Assembly: GCA_958510875.1 (NCBI GenBank)
Contig: OY294067.1
Span: 201,145,982-201,209,981 of the forward strand
Length of the DNA stretch: 64,000 nucleotides
Direction of reading: 5' to 3'
DNA from: Endomychus coccineus
Lineage: Eukaryota > Arthropoda > Insecta > Coleoptera > Endomychidae
Below are positions 10,419-21,224 of the stretch, in pieces (positions within the stretch are counted from its first letter, which is position 1; the number at the start of each line of letters is the position of its first letter). A model generated the notes under the pieces. It was not told the origin of the DNA. It saw only the letters and a program-made list of their open reading frames with translations, and ran no database searches. The position numbers were made by a program, and so were the translations under genes.

Positions 10419-10739
10419 TTAAGAGATATAGAATTAAATTTTCTGAATTATGAAGATAACTTAGATAATTTAACATAGGATTATAAAGATGAATAAACGT
10501 AAAAGATTGAACCATAGGCGGGATTCGAACCCACATCTCTGGATTTCTAGTCCAGGGTGTTTACCAACTACACCGATGTGGTGTAGTTGGTAAACACCCT
10601 GGACTAGAAATCCAGAAATGTGGGTTCGAATCCCGCCTATGGTTCAATCTTTTACGTTTATTCATCTTTATAATCCTATGTTAAATTATCTAAGTTATCT
10701 TCATAATTCAGAAAATTTAATTCTATATCTCTTAAGTTA
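10415..10739. mobile_element. Head-to-head pair of tRNA-derived SINEs
   Basis: Inverted arms 10415-10574 and 10580-10739 meet at a 5 bp spacer. Each arm starts with a tRNA-like head: A box TGGTGTAGTTGG, a stem-loop CTGGA-CTAGAAA-TCCAG (anticodon position AGA), and a perfect B box GGTTCGAATCC. A body follows (TATGGTTCAATCTTTTA through TATATCTCTTAAGTTACA). A and B boxes form the RNA polymerase III promoter. The acceptor stem pairs poorly and the long variable arm of a true serine tRNA is absent. A third copy lies at 37044-37145. Confidence 0.75.
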
Positions 10740-10781
10740 CATACACGATAGTGGCCAATTAGGCAAAGAAACTTTAAACTT

Positions 10782-10783
<2 letters not shown>
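10740..10783 (+). repeat. 3' part of the right-hand SINE body
   Basis: TACACGATAGTGGCCAATTA then GGCAAAGAAACTTTAAACTT continues the SINE body and is conserved in the copy near 37090-37130. It ends at a (TA)n tract. Confidence 0.6.
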
Positions 10784-10868
<85 letters not shown>

Positions 10869-10947
10869 TCATTTAAATTTTCTTTGCCATTTTATTAACT
10901 TATTTAGTTTATTTTTCTTGGGAGTAGCGACTTATTGAAACACGTAG

Positions 10948-11008
<61 letters not shown>

Positions 11009-11049
11009 ATATATATGTTTCATTTAAATTTTATATATAGATATATATA
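10784..11049. repeat. (TA)n arrays around a family-2 tail module
   Basis: Two TA arrays (10784-10866 and 10951-11049) flank one plus-strand copy of the module GGGAGTAGCGACTTATTGAA. A fragment TTTCATTTAAATTTTA recurs at 11018-11035. The final TA serves as target duplication of the adjacent mariner-like element. Confidence 0.9.
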
Positions 11050-12755
11050 CAAGGTGTTCCATCTCAGACGAGCCACCCCGTATATTTCTTATCCCATAGT
11101 GAGTGGAAAAATCTCCTGAAACACGTCGAATGATTTTGTTTGGGGGACATCTTTTGACGTATATTTGAGGCTTGAACGAGCAACCCTCTAATAGGGGGCG
11201 CTTCAACCCCTCAAAATTGAATAGGGGAGAGGGGTTGAGTGATACGTCATTTGAAAGGTCTTTGAAGCCTCTTCACAACGGTCTATGAAAAACGTAAATT
11301 TGATGAACCGTTTTCGCCAAAAATTAATTTTGTTGCTCGAATGCGCCACCTTGAATATTTTGGTTATTTGTACAATGTACAAGCTCATTTTTATTAAGCC
11401 TTTTTACAAACTTAGACAATCTTCAAAAAATCACATTCGTAACAAAACTGAATTATGTTGTCATGCTTACAAAGAAAAAAATTAAATCTGCGTGTTTAAA
11501 TCAAATGTTCAAATTGTCCTCCATTGACTTCCATACAATAATACATTCTCTCAAACAAATAAATAAAGAAACAGCAAAACATCTCCTTATGTTGCCTTCA
11601 TTTTTTGTTCATAGAAGGTGTTTTACTGGTTTTCACGTTTCTTCTATGGTCGAGCATATCAACAATAACCCAAATTTCTTGTACAACGTTTGCTTTTCTG
11701 ACGAATGCACTTTTTCACTTAATGGAGAGGTTAACCGGCATAACTGTAGAATTTGGAGCGATACGAATTATCATGTATTTCGAGAAGCTCACACTCAACA
11801 TCGGGAAAAGCTAAACGTTTGGGTAGGAATTTTGGGAGACCACCAAATTGGACCTCTGTTTATTCTTGGTAATTTATATGGCGAAATTTATCTTGAAATG
11901 TAGGAAAATGCGATTGATCCGTTAATAACTGAACAATTAGAAAACAATCCTCTACTACTTGAACAACAATTGAATTTCCAACAAGACGGAGCTCCTCCTC
12001 ACTACGCCGCACCAGTTCGCCAATACCTCAATTTGCAATACCCCGGCCTTTGGATTGGAAGAAGAGATCCTATGGAGTGGCCTGCTCGATCTCCTGACCT
12101 GAACCCTCTGGACTTCTCCTTGTGGGAATATCTTAAGTCCAAGAGTTTTGTGACTCAGCCTGAAAATTTGGACGAACTACGCCAACGAATTGTAAATGAG
12201 TGTCGTCAAATAACTCCAATTATGCTGAACCACGTTAGAGACGGTTTTCAGTCAAGATTGTATCATTGTATGGAAGTCAATGGAGGACAATTTGAACATT
12301 TGATTTAAACACGCGGATTTATTTTTTTTCATTGTAAGCATGACAACACAATTCATTTTTTTTACGAATGTGATTTTTTGACGATTGTTTAAGTTTGTGA
12401 AAAAGACTTAATAAAACTGACCTAGTACATTGTACAAATAACCAAAATATTCAAGGTGGCGCATTCGAGCAACAAAATTAATTTTTGGCAAAAACGGTTC
12501 ATCAAATTTACGTTTTTCATACACCGTTGTAAAGAGGCTTCAAAGACCTTTCAAATAACTTATCACTCAACCCCTCACCCCTATTCAATTTTGAGGGGTT
12601 AAAGCGCCCCCTATTAGGGGGTTGCTCGTTCAAGCCTCAAATATACGTCAAAAGATGTGCCCCAAACAATATCATTCGACGTGTTTCGGGAGATTTTTCC
12701 ACTCACTATGGGATAAGAAATATACGAGGTGGCTCGTCTGAGATGGAACATCCTG
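11050..12755 (+). mobile_element. Tc1/mariner-type element with ~490 bp inverted arms
   Basis: Flanked by TA on both sides (11048-11049, 12756-12757), the target duplication of this superfamily. Ends read CAAGGTGTTCCATCTCAGAC and, in reverse complement, CAGGATGTTCCATCTCAGAC. Arms run 11050-11544 and ~12260-12755. The transposase lies between them, with its C-terminal codons inside the right arm. The left arm therefore holds a reverse complement of the gene's 3' end where the N-terminus should be, giving a rearranged, probably immobile copy. Confidence 0.9.
11545..12308 (+). pseudogene. mariner-type transposase, N-terminus missing
   Basis: DDE-type transposase that cuts and pastes the element. 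Readable motifs: NNPNFLYNVCFSDECTFSLN (first Asp), KLNVWVGILGDHQIGPLFIL, FQQDGAPPHYA (second Asp) and WPARSPDLNPLDFSLWEYL (third Asp). I count 36 residues between the second and third Asp. A TAG stop at about 11900 splits two otherwise open parts. The helix-turn-helix DNA-binding half is absent: before ~11545 the frame reads through the inverted arm. The C-terminus (CMEVNGGQFEHLI) is intact and ends at 12308. Confidence 0.88.
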
Positions 12756-12757
12756 TA

Positions 12758-15440
12758 TATACTTATGTACAACATTCATCAGGGATATAGTATATTCATA
12801 CATAATGATGCGAATAGATGGTGTTGTAAATGATTCGTACTTGTAATTGTTGTAATTACCGAGAGTGAGACATTAAGCCATAATGGCGTCGAACTCTACG
12901 TTTGACTGAAGTGTAACTCTTTTTGTAAGTGCTGTGTTTCGATCTTTATGCCGCCATCAGGACCACGGGTCAGTTTAGGGCAAACCACCCAACCTAAGAG
13001 CTAATCCCCACAACATGAGATATCTTAATTCAAAAAATTACTAAGAAATTGACTTAAAATTGAATTTCTGAAAAATTATTGCATCATTTCACTTGAAATT
13101 CATAGGGTGGTTTTAATACCATAACTTCTATCTTCAGCCCAAATTTCAGCCAAATCGGTTGAAAAATGACTGAGTTAGCCTTTACGCAAGATTCCTTGCA
13201 TATGTGAGTATATATATAGTTATTACGGGGAGGGGGAAGTTGGACCAACTTGAAATTCGGACCGGAAGTTCCTTGAACATTGACAATAAGAGGGTTTCAC
13301 TTTAATTTATTAGTTTTCAATAAAATCAGAGATATTATTTTTTTTTGCTAAACTACACTTGAAAATGTCAAAAAAACCCTTTTTGGCCAAAAAAAGGGGG
13401 TTGCACCCACTTCGGGATATAGAAATTTCATGGGGTTGCCATTGGTACCCTAACAAACACTTTCCACCGGGTCGCTGAGCATCGTAAAATTTTCGCAAAC
13501 CTTGCCTTTTTTGTCGCCAGATTTACTCCACGTACAAGTATGGAAATTCAAAATATCTCAATGAGCAATCCGTTCTCTGAGTAATTATTGTATTACCAGT
13601 GAAATCTAAGGGTGAGCCTGCAAACATTTTGATCTTGTTGTTATTTGTTTTGGTACATTGAAGTATTGGGTATTCCATTATTTGTTCGGGTCGCGATCAT
13701 ATGATATTACATGCCAATTGATAGTCAATAATTGTCCAGATATTGCACTTTGAATTTATCTTGTTCTCATTTCGATAGATGTATAGATAAACAACGTGTT
13801 AGTATTGGCAATTGTACTATTGAGTAATTGTACTGTGTCATAGGAGTGAGAGATAAATGTAACAGGATCTATGCATACTTTTGTACGCTGTGTCAACCGG
13901 AACTAAGCGCTGGAAGTGGTTGTACGTTTGTTTATCGTAGCACCTGTCGTGTACATTGTTTCAACCGGAAATGGGGGGTGTTGCAGATTGCGAAAGTTAT
14001 AAGTTATAGTTTTTGCACGCTGTGTCAACCGGAAGTAAGAACTATAGCCACCCAACTGATGTCTGTGTGAAGAATGCATGAATAACTTGACGCAATTTTG
14101 CTATCTCCAAGAAGATATAGCGCAAATTTCCGTTGGAATAAGGCAGAACAAATGAATTGAAATGGCCAAACTCAAAATATAGGAAGAGCGAATACTGTAC
14201 TAGCGTGTAACGATCAAAAACCGACCGACTACCATTTTCCGCGTCACCACCGCTACGTTCCCATAATTTATATATTTGTTATTAGCTATAATTTTTTGAA
14301 ATCTCCCTCAATATGCTCATGAATCTGGCCGCAACGAAATTGTTCTAGCTAATACAGTGTTTTTCGAATAAATTGATAACATTATTCAGTTGAGCTTCCG
14401 TACTCCCATTGCATCGTGAGCTCACGTGCAGTAATATCAGAATATTGTAACAATTCATTTGTTGTTGAACCATTTAGGTTCTTCAGATAAATCCAATATT
14501 GGAAGTTCTACATTCGGCTTAACCATTTCTGCTTCCCATGTTCAAAATTAGCTAAGTTCAACCAGTATAGGTCGCCAGTATATACTGCAATTTCAATACT
14601 ATTCTTTCTGCCCGTTTTGGGGCCCTGTCTATAGCTTCAATGAGCTACCTTAAGGATGAGGCTATCCATAGATAAACTTGTGGTGAGGACCTTAGCAAAA
14701 GATCTCGTTAAGGAGTAATACAAAATCTGACGCCCCAGAATGTCAAGTTTGAACTAAAGTAAAAAGATACGCCACAAAATGATGCCCGAAGCAGGAGCTT
14801 TCGAAAATTGACCGATATTATTGTCGTGACTTTGGTTCATAAACGTAGCCGGTATTCTGCGAAAGGAAAATTTAGTTATTTATTGCAGTCAAACCGATAG
14901 TTCGATTGGATTAAAATTTGAAATATAGCTAGACAAGAAGACAAGCTCTGTGACTCCGCCGTTTCTAATAAGTTTTTGAATCGTCGGAGAGTTTGTTCGT
15001 TAATATAGAAAAGGTTGCAATAGATTCAACGGAAACTTATTTTTCGTGATTCCCACGTTCCATTAGTGCAAAAAAAATCTGATCCTTCCTCAAATTCCCG
15101 TTTTGAGGGAAGTTTGTAACCGTGAGCACGGCAGGAAATTGAGTGTTCCGTGAGGTGTTAAATTGTGGACTACACCTCAGTATTCAGCGCAAATTTGGAA
15201 TTTTGCCCTTGTGTTGCCTTTGTTTTCCTCCATAACTCGGACTGGCCCAGTCATAGTCTTTTTTCAATTCAACCGACTCTAAAGAAGCAGTTAGTAACAA
15301 TTTAAAGCAAACTAGCCTCATACTTTTTGAAGTTATCTCTCCAAATTGAAAGTACGTTCGACCAAACACTATGAGTTTCCGGGGTATGAAGGTACTGTAC
15401 AGTTAGTCCTGCAGATGTTGCATCAAGACCACCGATACGA
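12758..15440. other. Unassigned AT-rich stretch
   Basis: No coding region recognised. It contains a short TA run near 13208 and a G-rich/C-rich patch at 13375-13480. Between 13879 and 14039 a ~28 bp motif recurs three times (ACGCTGTGTCAACCGGAA in the two best copies, at 13884 and 14016; a weaker copy ends at 13970). Small open frames here look random. Confidence 0.5.
13879..14039 (+). repeat. Three spaced copies of a ~25 bp motif
   Basis: TTTTG[T/C]ACGCTGTGTCAA then CCGGAA[C/G]TAAG appears at 13879-13906 and 14011-14039, and a diverged copy (GTACATTGTTTCAACCGGAA) at ~13951-13970. Spacings of ~70 and ~65 bp suggest an old tandem array with a unit of about 65-70 bp. Confidence 0.6.
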
Positions 15441-15443
15441 AGT

Positions 15444-16740
15444 ATGTCAATTGTGCAGCCATATTATTGTGGAACTTCATCTACGACAAACACATTGGCA
15501 TTTACAAGTCCCGTGGTAATGACGTCACCACCGACGGTGGCCTCGGATTATTTATCCCCGCCAAATCCTATGAACGACTCATGTTATAAAACCCGATTTC
15601 GGGTGGATGTAACACCTACCATTCAGCAAATATTGACTGTTCTGCGAGTACCTACCATTCCACAGCTACCAGGGCTCAACGTTACAGTCCCCTCTGTATA
15701 ACAAGGACCGGGATATATTCATCCAACTCCGAACGGTACTCTGCGATTGAGTCAACACCGAATACGGTTTAATGAAACTTCAGACCCCGCGACGTTTCTG
15801 GGAAGATTAGACGAGATCGCAATGCAATCGGATACTCCAGAAAATTGCTTCCTTCACCGGAAGTTCTGAACACCATTGTGGTTCCGCAATAATACTCATC
15901 GTCGGACTACGGTTGCCGATTTCACAGAAAGACCTTGTACATGTTTTTCATGGATTCCAATCACCATATTGATCTGGAAGTACAGTTCAGCCACAAACAT
16001 CAGAGAGTGAATGATTCCGCTGCTATATATGTATGCAAACGTTAATATGGGAACATGCCGCAATGACTGCCGAACGAGAATTATTTTGGCTTCACCGAAA
16101 TTCATTGCGAGAATACAGGCAATTTATCCGACTAGGGACCTTCAACAATGTTTCATCGTTACTAGAAGATAAGGAATTTGAGAATCTACAGGCTGAGCAG
16201 AGAAACATGCAGGAAAGGGCATTGCCGGTGTCAGTAGGCGCACAAATGCCAGGTTTGACTTTGATATGGAGGCACAGAATATGCAGCCTGTGTCTGAACC
16301 GAAATTGCCATACATGTCCACGATGTCGAAGCCGACTTGAGATTGTGGTCTCCGGGGTCGATCCAAGACATAGTATCCTACCACGCCGCAGACGAACACT
16401 GCTGCAAAGCCATCTCAGGAAATAGTAATATACGAATCAACTGTCGCAATTCGCCGGAGTTGGTTTGTTCGAGATGTCATCGCCCCGGGTAGTTGTCACG
16501 TGATTGTCCATACTGTGAAACGGAAAATACTTGGAGGACTGTGTTGTGAAGAGGTCGTCGCAGTCTTCTGTTGAGCGAGTTTCCAAAGAAGATGTGAATA
16601 AGATTCACATAACACTCGTGGATACCGGAGAAAAGACAATAGCATGGGATACTTGTAAAAGTTTGAAGGCAGACTCATCTATTGTTTCGAAAACTGTCTC
16701 GTCTGTCCCACTTGTTCTGAAAGAAGTTAGATTATGAGCT
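15444..16740 (+). pseudogene. gypsy gag with degenerate zinc knuckle
   Basis: Legible in shifting frames. A capsid-like phrase is FNETSDPATFLGRLDEIAMQ (~15770). At ~16468-16510 one frame reads CSRCHRPG, stop, LSRDCPYC: a C-x2-C-x4-H-x4-C knuckle whose histidine codon is now TAG. The knuckle would bind packaged RNA. At least four frameshifts or stops interrupt the gene. The short N-terminal frame at 15444-15701 is rich in P, S and T and is weakly supported. Confidence 0.6.
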
Positions 16741-16959
16741 GTTCAAAATACATCAACCGTCCGCTGGTGTTTATGTCCAGGACAATTTGATTACGAATAA
16801 TTGTGAGAAAATGCCCAATGGAGCTAGTGCAAAATCGGAGAAAGTGTAATGTGTGCGCTTCTGCGATGGAGTGAGGGTACATTCAGCGACATTTTCGGAA
16901 ACCGAACAAGAAATTAACGATTTTTGGTAATCAAGATGGCATATTGTTGGACCTCAAAC

Positions 16960-17220
16960 GACTCGTTTGAATGTCTCATGAGTATTATTGGCCGCGATGT
17001 TCCGCAAAATTGCGAAGTACGTGCGTGGATGTTTACTGTATCAAACGCATGTAGTGCCTCAACAACAAACGCCCGGATTTATGCAGCCGACCCTGAATCG
17101 ATGTTCTTGAAAATGTTTTAAAATCGATTTGGCTGGACCCTTACCAAGATCCACCAAGGGGAACAATTCCGTTCTCGTTATACAGGACCGTTCCGCGGGA
17201 TGGGTACAGCATGAGAATAA
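16960..17220 (+). pseudogene. gypsy integrase fragment
   Basis: Readable as KYVRGCLLYQTHVVPQQQ, PGFMQPTLNRCS, a stop, then IDLAGPLPRSTKGNNSVLVI and QDRSAGWVQ. This parallels YVENCERCARYKVSQQ and CIDLAGPLPRS of the integrase at 33790. The first catalytic Asp (IDLAGP) is present. The fragment ends near 17215, before the second Asp. Confidence 0.8.
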
Positions 17221-17329
17221 AACATGTGCGAATGATCAACTTTTTAAGCAAATGTATTGTTATTTGGCATTATTAGAATGGATACTTGAAAAATGGAAAT
17301 ACTGAAAGGTCTGTATTTCAGGCGTTGTA

Positions 17330-17550
17330 GGAGATCTTGGATGGTCTTAGTGGTGAAGATGTTGTAACAGGAATATTCACAGATTCATGAGGAGCCCATG
17401 ATTCAGTGAATCACAATCTGCTACTGGACAAATTACAAAGATACGGTTTAAGAGGTCCCTTTCAGAATTCACTCAAATCGTACCTAACATCTAGGAAGCA
17501 AAGTACAAAAGTTGTGGATATAGCAACTGGAAAAGAACACTTATTCTCAT
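17330..17550 (+). pseudogene. LINE reverse transcriptase fragment
   Basis: One frame reads ILDGLSGEDVVTGIFTDS, stop, GAHDSVNHNLLLDKLQRYGL, RGPFQNSLKSYLTSRKQS. This is the RT block around the first catalytic Asp (FxDxxxAFDxVxH) of Jockey/CR1-like LINEs. It is about 70 residues long, with no YADD part, and lies inside the gypsy relic. Confidence 0.75.
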
Positions 17551-17761
17551 GAACATTCGAAAGAATTTAAAAAATGTTAAAAAAATATTACTATGAAACT
17601 CGAAAAAGAGATAACTATGTACTCATTTCACGTTGGTGAAAAAAATGTGGTTTACTCAATAATTAAAATTTTGAATTATCTTCCGGTGAATACTGTTAAA
17701 AACATTCCTACCGATCGAATCCTGAACAAAAGCTAGCACACGGTACTATATAAGACGAATC

Positions 17762-18052
17762 ATGCGAAACATCCCAATTGGTGCATTTCCAATTATCTCG
17801 TACTCTCACCCAACAAAGCCATTATTATTATCTTCATCGTCGTGGAGTAATAAAATTATGGAGATAGAGCATCATTTGTCTTCTTGTGTTCGATGTTTTA
17901 CCGCCAAGTCAGCTCCTAAGTACATCGGTCCGTTTAACATAATTGGAGTTACTTTTCCGGTCATTTACGACCTAAAGGATGAAGATGAAAAAGTTGATGA
18001 AGCGAGTGTACATCGGAGATCTGAAACCGTTCAAATTTCCCTCACTTTATAG
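17762..18052 (+). pseudogene. gypsy integrase C-terminal fragment
   Basis: A 96-codon open frame. Residues ~52-80 read SAPKYIGPFNIIGVTFPVIY then DLKDEDEKV, the GPY/F-type C-terminal domain of gypsy integrases. An overlapping frame gives VYIGDLKPFKFP, the usual ending. The first 50 residues are not recognisable. Confidence 0.6.
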
Positions 18053-18249
18053 AAATTAGTGAGAAGTCTGTGGCAGGTTATAAACCTGCCATTGTGGTAC
18101 CACCTGAGCCGCGATGCACACGCTGACGGGTGTGTAAATATCAACGAGGATTCTTGTTGTTTCTTCATCCACTCAAAAATTCATTTCATTAGCATTTTAG
18201 TTTTCGTTTATGCTTTTGTATAGTTTTTCATTGACAAAAGCCCAAGCTC

Positions 18250-18580
18250 ATTCTGCATATCTAACTGTATTGGTATCATGTTAGTTGATCTTAGTGTTTC
18301 TAGCTCAATAGAATGTTTCAGACTATTCTTAACATATAGTACAACTCCATCTGATTTATTTGAGTTACATTTATTTGTATAAATGAAATAATCTTGCAGA
18401 TTTTACATTTCTATCCCATTTTCTATTCGTGCCTCAGTAGATATCAGTATATCAGGTTTGGCTCTTTAACAATTCAAGTTTTTCAATACTTTGGTTGATA
18501 CTTCTCATATTTACACACATTATCTGTATCTTCTTATCATATATTAAATTATTTGAGGTTTCAATATTCTTCACTACAGT
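18250..18580 (-). pseudogene. LINE ORF2 endonuclease N-terminus
   Basis: Reverse-complement reading: KIQIMCVNMRSINQSIEKLE, then TEARIENGI, then YFIYTNKCNSNKSDGVVLYV and KNSLKHSIELE. This matches the start of APE-type endonucleases (N in the MRSI motif, E in T-E-A/T, the SDGV-IYV block). The remainder is absent. Frames shift twice within 300 bp. Confidence 0.65.
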
Positions 18581-18634
18581 CCCTTGTATGATACCATTAT
18601 CTTTGCTTCCTCGTTAGCGTATTGTTTCTTTGTT

Positions 18635-18956
18635 TCATTCTACCGAATTAATCTGTTTTTGTATTTGTATAATGGAACATTCACAACTAACAGCAACAAT
18701 TTCATCATTGATATCAAAGTTAGGATGAAATTCAGTTATTCTGTTCACAATTGTTACCCTTTCGATCAATGCTGGTATACGTTTTATAATCATGTTGCTC
18801 TGCACATTCAGAACAAATAATTGTATTTCGAAATTCTTCAATTTTTTTTCTGGGAGAATAACACTCATAACATCTGACTACTCTCAGATTTCCATATTTC
18901 AGTCCAATAAATATTATTTTGCGTAACATCAAATTCTGAAAAGCAGATACATTCAA
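18635..18956 (-). pseudogene. LINE ORF1 C-terminus, zinc-knuckle region
   Basis: Frame 18956-18732 reads IIFIGLKYGNLRVVRCYECY, then EFRNTIICSECAEQHDYKTY. It looks like tandem CCHC knuckles (CYEC...; CSECAEQHDYKTY) with the second-half cysteines lost, as in Jockey/I-group ORF1. An overlapping frame (18868-18635) is partly the same gene after a frameshift (PEKKLKNFEIQLFVLNVQ shadows it). Confidence 0.6.
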
Positions 18957-19439
18957 TTAGAACAAAGTAGGATTTTTCATTGTTTGCTCTCTTCAATTGC
19001 ACACTTTTTAGCTGATCTATGTCTTGAATGAATTCATTTTGATTTCTAATTGACTCCTTAGTTGTAGAGTTTTGTTTGTTGATATTTGCGATGATTACAT
19101 TAGGTGTTCTTAGTTATATTTCTGTTATCAGGTATAGGTCTCCTAGTCTATTCTTCATTGCTTTACTACTCTTTTATGTTGCTTCCTACAGAAATTTTAA
19201 TGGCTTTTATTTTGTTTCTCAGATCTTCTTTTGTTTTATTACAGTCTTGCTACTTTTTTGGTTTACATATTTTGTATGGTAAACTTCCATGTTTTGTAAT
19301 ATCAGTTTTAACTACTTCCGTTGAAGTTTTGACTGTGTTTGGAAGTAGAGATTGCTAGTTTCTGTATTCAAATTTCAATTTCTCTCTTATTAAATAATCG
19401 ATATTCCTCTCTAGTAATTCTATCATCACATCTTTACTA

Positions 19440-19664
19440 TCAAGAATAATCCTTCCCTTTCATAATTGAATCAAACAAATTGAGGGTATGGAGCGCTTTA
19501 CAATTTTCACAATAGTATTCTATTATTCTCACTTTGAGTATTAACACTTTTATTCCAGAAGCTGTTAAGTCTGAGCATTGTTTACATGTTGGTGTTCCGC
19601 ACCCATCACATGTAGAAATGTGAACATTATTAGAAGGTATAACTTTACAATATTTACATTCCAT
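19440..19664 (-). pseudogene. LINE ORF1 N-terminus, PHD-type zinc finger
   Basis: The ATG at 19664 starts a 74-codon frame: CKYCKV, then CDGCGTPTCKQCSDLTASGI, then IIEYYCENCKALHTLNLFD. Cysteine spacing (CxxC, CxxC, CxxC, CxxC with a central hydrophobic stretch) fits the PHD-like finger found at the N-terminus of some CR1/Jockey-group ORF1 proteins. Frame is lost near 19440. The following 400 bp hold decayed coding sequence on this strand. Confidence 0.6.
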
Positions 19665-19669
19665 GTGAT

Positions 19670-21220
19670 AGTCAAATGTAGATTCTCAATTTCATCTCTG
19701 ATTAGGAGCCTCCAGCTGTTAATAGATTTCATCTGTGCTAGATTATCTCTTTTATGATAAAAAATTAAATAGTGTTTGTACTTCAATTTCACACACTTAT
19801 TAACTTGTTCGATTCATTCGAATTTATTTCTGATACAGTTTTGGCAAACTGAATTTTTATAGCTTATTTCAATAAATCACTTCTTTAGCTACATGTTGGT
19901 ATATACTTTGTTGCTTAACACTAGCGGGGACAGTTAGAAAACGTGTTGTTTTAAGGAGCAGTTTTATATAACACACACTTTCCAGCTATATAGGGTAAAC
20001 ACAATTGTTTCCAGTAAATTAATGGTGATAGAGGTAGGTGTGTACATTGAAAACTGAATTTGTATATCATTGAATAACATGACAAACATTCATTCTACAT
20101 GAGCTTTTATCAAAATTCAGTTTAAAGGTTAATTTCTATAAATGCTCTTGGAAGTTTTCAAACTGATAATGTTCAAGCGGTGCTAGCATTCGAAGAACAT
20201 CTGAATGTATTAAATAATAATGAATTTCGGAGAGGAAATGTAATATAATCTGAACAAAACTTCATTCAAATTTTTTGCGAGTACTTGGAAGGCTCTTCCT
20301 TCCTGGCAGTATCAATTATAAGGGAGATATACGATATTTACGAAAAGGTTTAAGCTCAACTTCTCAACTCAACTCGTGATACGGATGCTAGTATTCAATA
20401 TCCTCGAAGTTCAGATAACGATTATTTGAATTTCATGAGAACTGCACGTTGAACATGTATAAGATTCCAATTATTTTATATTGACGCAAACAACTAGTGA
20501 AGGATAACACTGTATATTCTCGTATCACACTACATTGACCATCAATATCTGCGAATTGTTGTGGTTCTTCTAATGTCGGACGATTGCTGCAATATTTTCG
20601 TAAGGATGAAGATTGTGAGTTCAGTTCAGCTCTAATTGAAATCAAGATATTTAACAACCTCTGAACTCATGTGATCTATGGACGTGTCGATGAGATTCAT
20701 TTGTGTGAATATTATAGATAATGGAGCAGTCGTTTCATTGTGATTACTAAATTTTGAAAATATAACATGAGTCAGAGAATGATTCATGGATGTGCAATAA
20801 TGGAGGTAGATTGGGCACGAATGGTAGATTATGATGATTATCTGTGGCTTATATTGTTCGCAAGTCCATGGCTCTGTCCTCCGGATCCTCCTTGGATATC
20901 ATATCAATTATTATACTTCCTGCTGTACATTTTTGGTGTGGCTTCGACAAAAATTAATCGACCAATTTGATTATTTGAATTTCTGAAACCTTCTATGATT
21001 CTGGAGAATTGAAATAACTGCTTTCCGAACGAAATTTTGGAATAGTTACCCTCTGTATATCTATATGATATAAAATACAAATACAAGTTTCTGACCGAGT
21101 AACTCACTCATCAAGAAATCGAGAAGTATGGAGCCGATCGATTTGAAACTTGGCAGAATCTCAGAGAGGTAAAAGTAGAAGGGATGTGATATGATTCAAT
21201 GTTTTTGACAGCTGATGAAC
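19670..21220. other. Unassigned stretch
   Basis: No recognised genes. A plus-strand string near 20190-20440 (AFEEHLNVLNNNEFRRGNVI then EYLEGSSFLAVSIIREIYDI in one frame with stops) hints at decayed coding sequence but matches no family I know. A 67-codon frame at 20767-20970 (tryptophan- and proline-rich) is likewise unrecognised. Confidence 0.4.
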
Positions 21221-21224
21221 ACGT

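Larger units (their letters stand above)
15440..18055 (+). mobile_element. Gypsy relic, internally deleted
   Basis: Plus-strand order: gag-like segment with a CCHC knuckle (15444-16740), integrase fragment (16960-17220), a LINE RT fragment (17330-17550), then an integrase C-terminal fragment (17760-18052). Protease, RT and RNase H are missing. The integrase wording matches the gypsy at 33790-34862, so they belong to one family or close relatives. Confidence 0.75.
18240..19670 (-). mobile_element. LINE 5' half: ORF1 with PHD finger, start of ORF2
   Basis: Minus-strand, from a PHD-like zinc finger at 19664 through a zinc-knuckle segment at ~18890 to the ORF2 endonuclease start at ~18560-18250. 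It is truncated on its 3' side near 18240. The PHD-containing ORF1 sets it apart from the LINE at 46-51 kb, so it is another family. Confidence 0.7.

Noticed and set aside
10500..10640. Two functional tRNA genes (serine-like, AGA).
   Set aside because: The acceptor stem pairs at only about five of seven positions, the long variable arm of serine tRNAs is absent, and a conserved non-tRNA body follows in three copies. A tRNA-derived SINE explains it better.
9708..10938. Open frames encoding long runs of I and Y.
   Set aside because: They are translations of (TA)n microsatellites.
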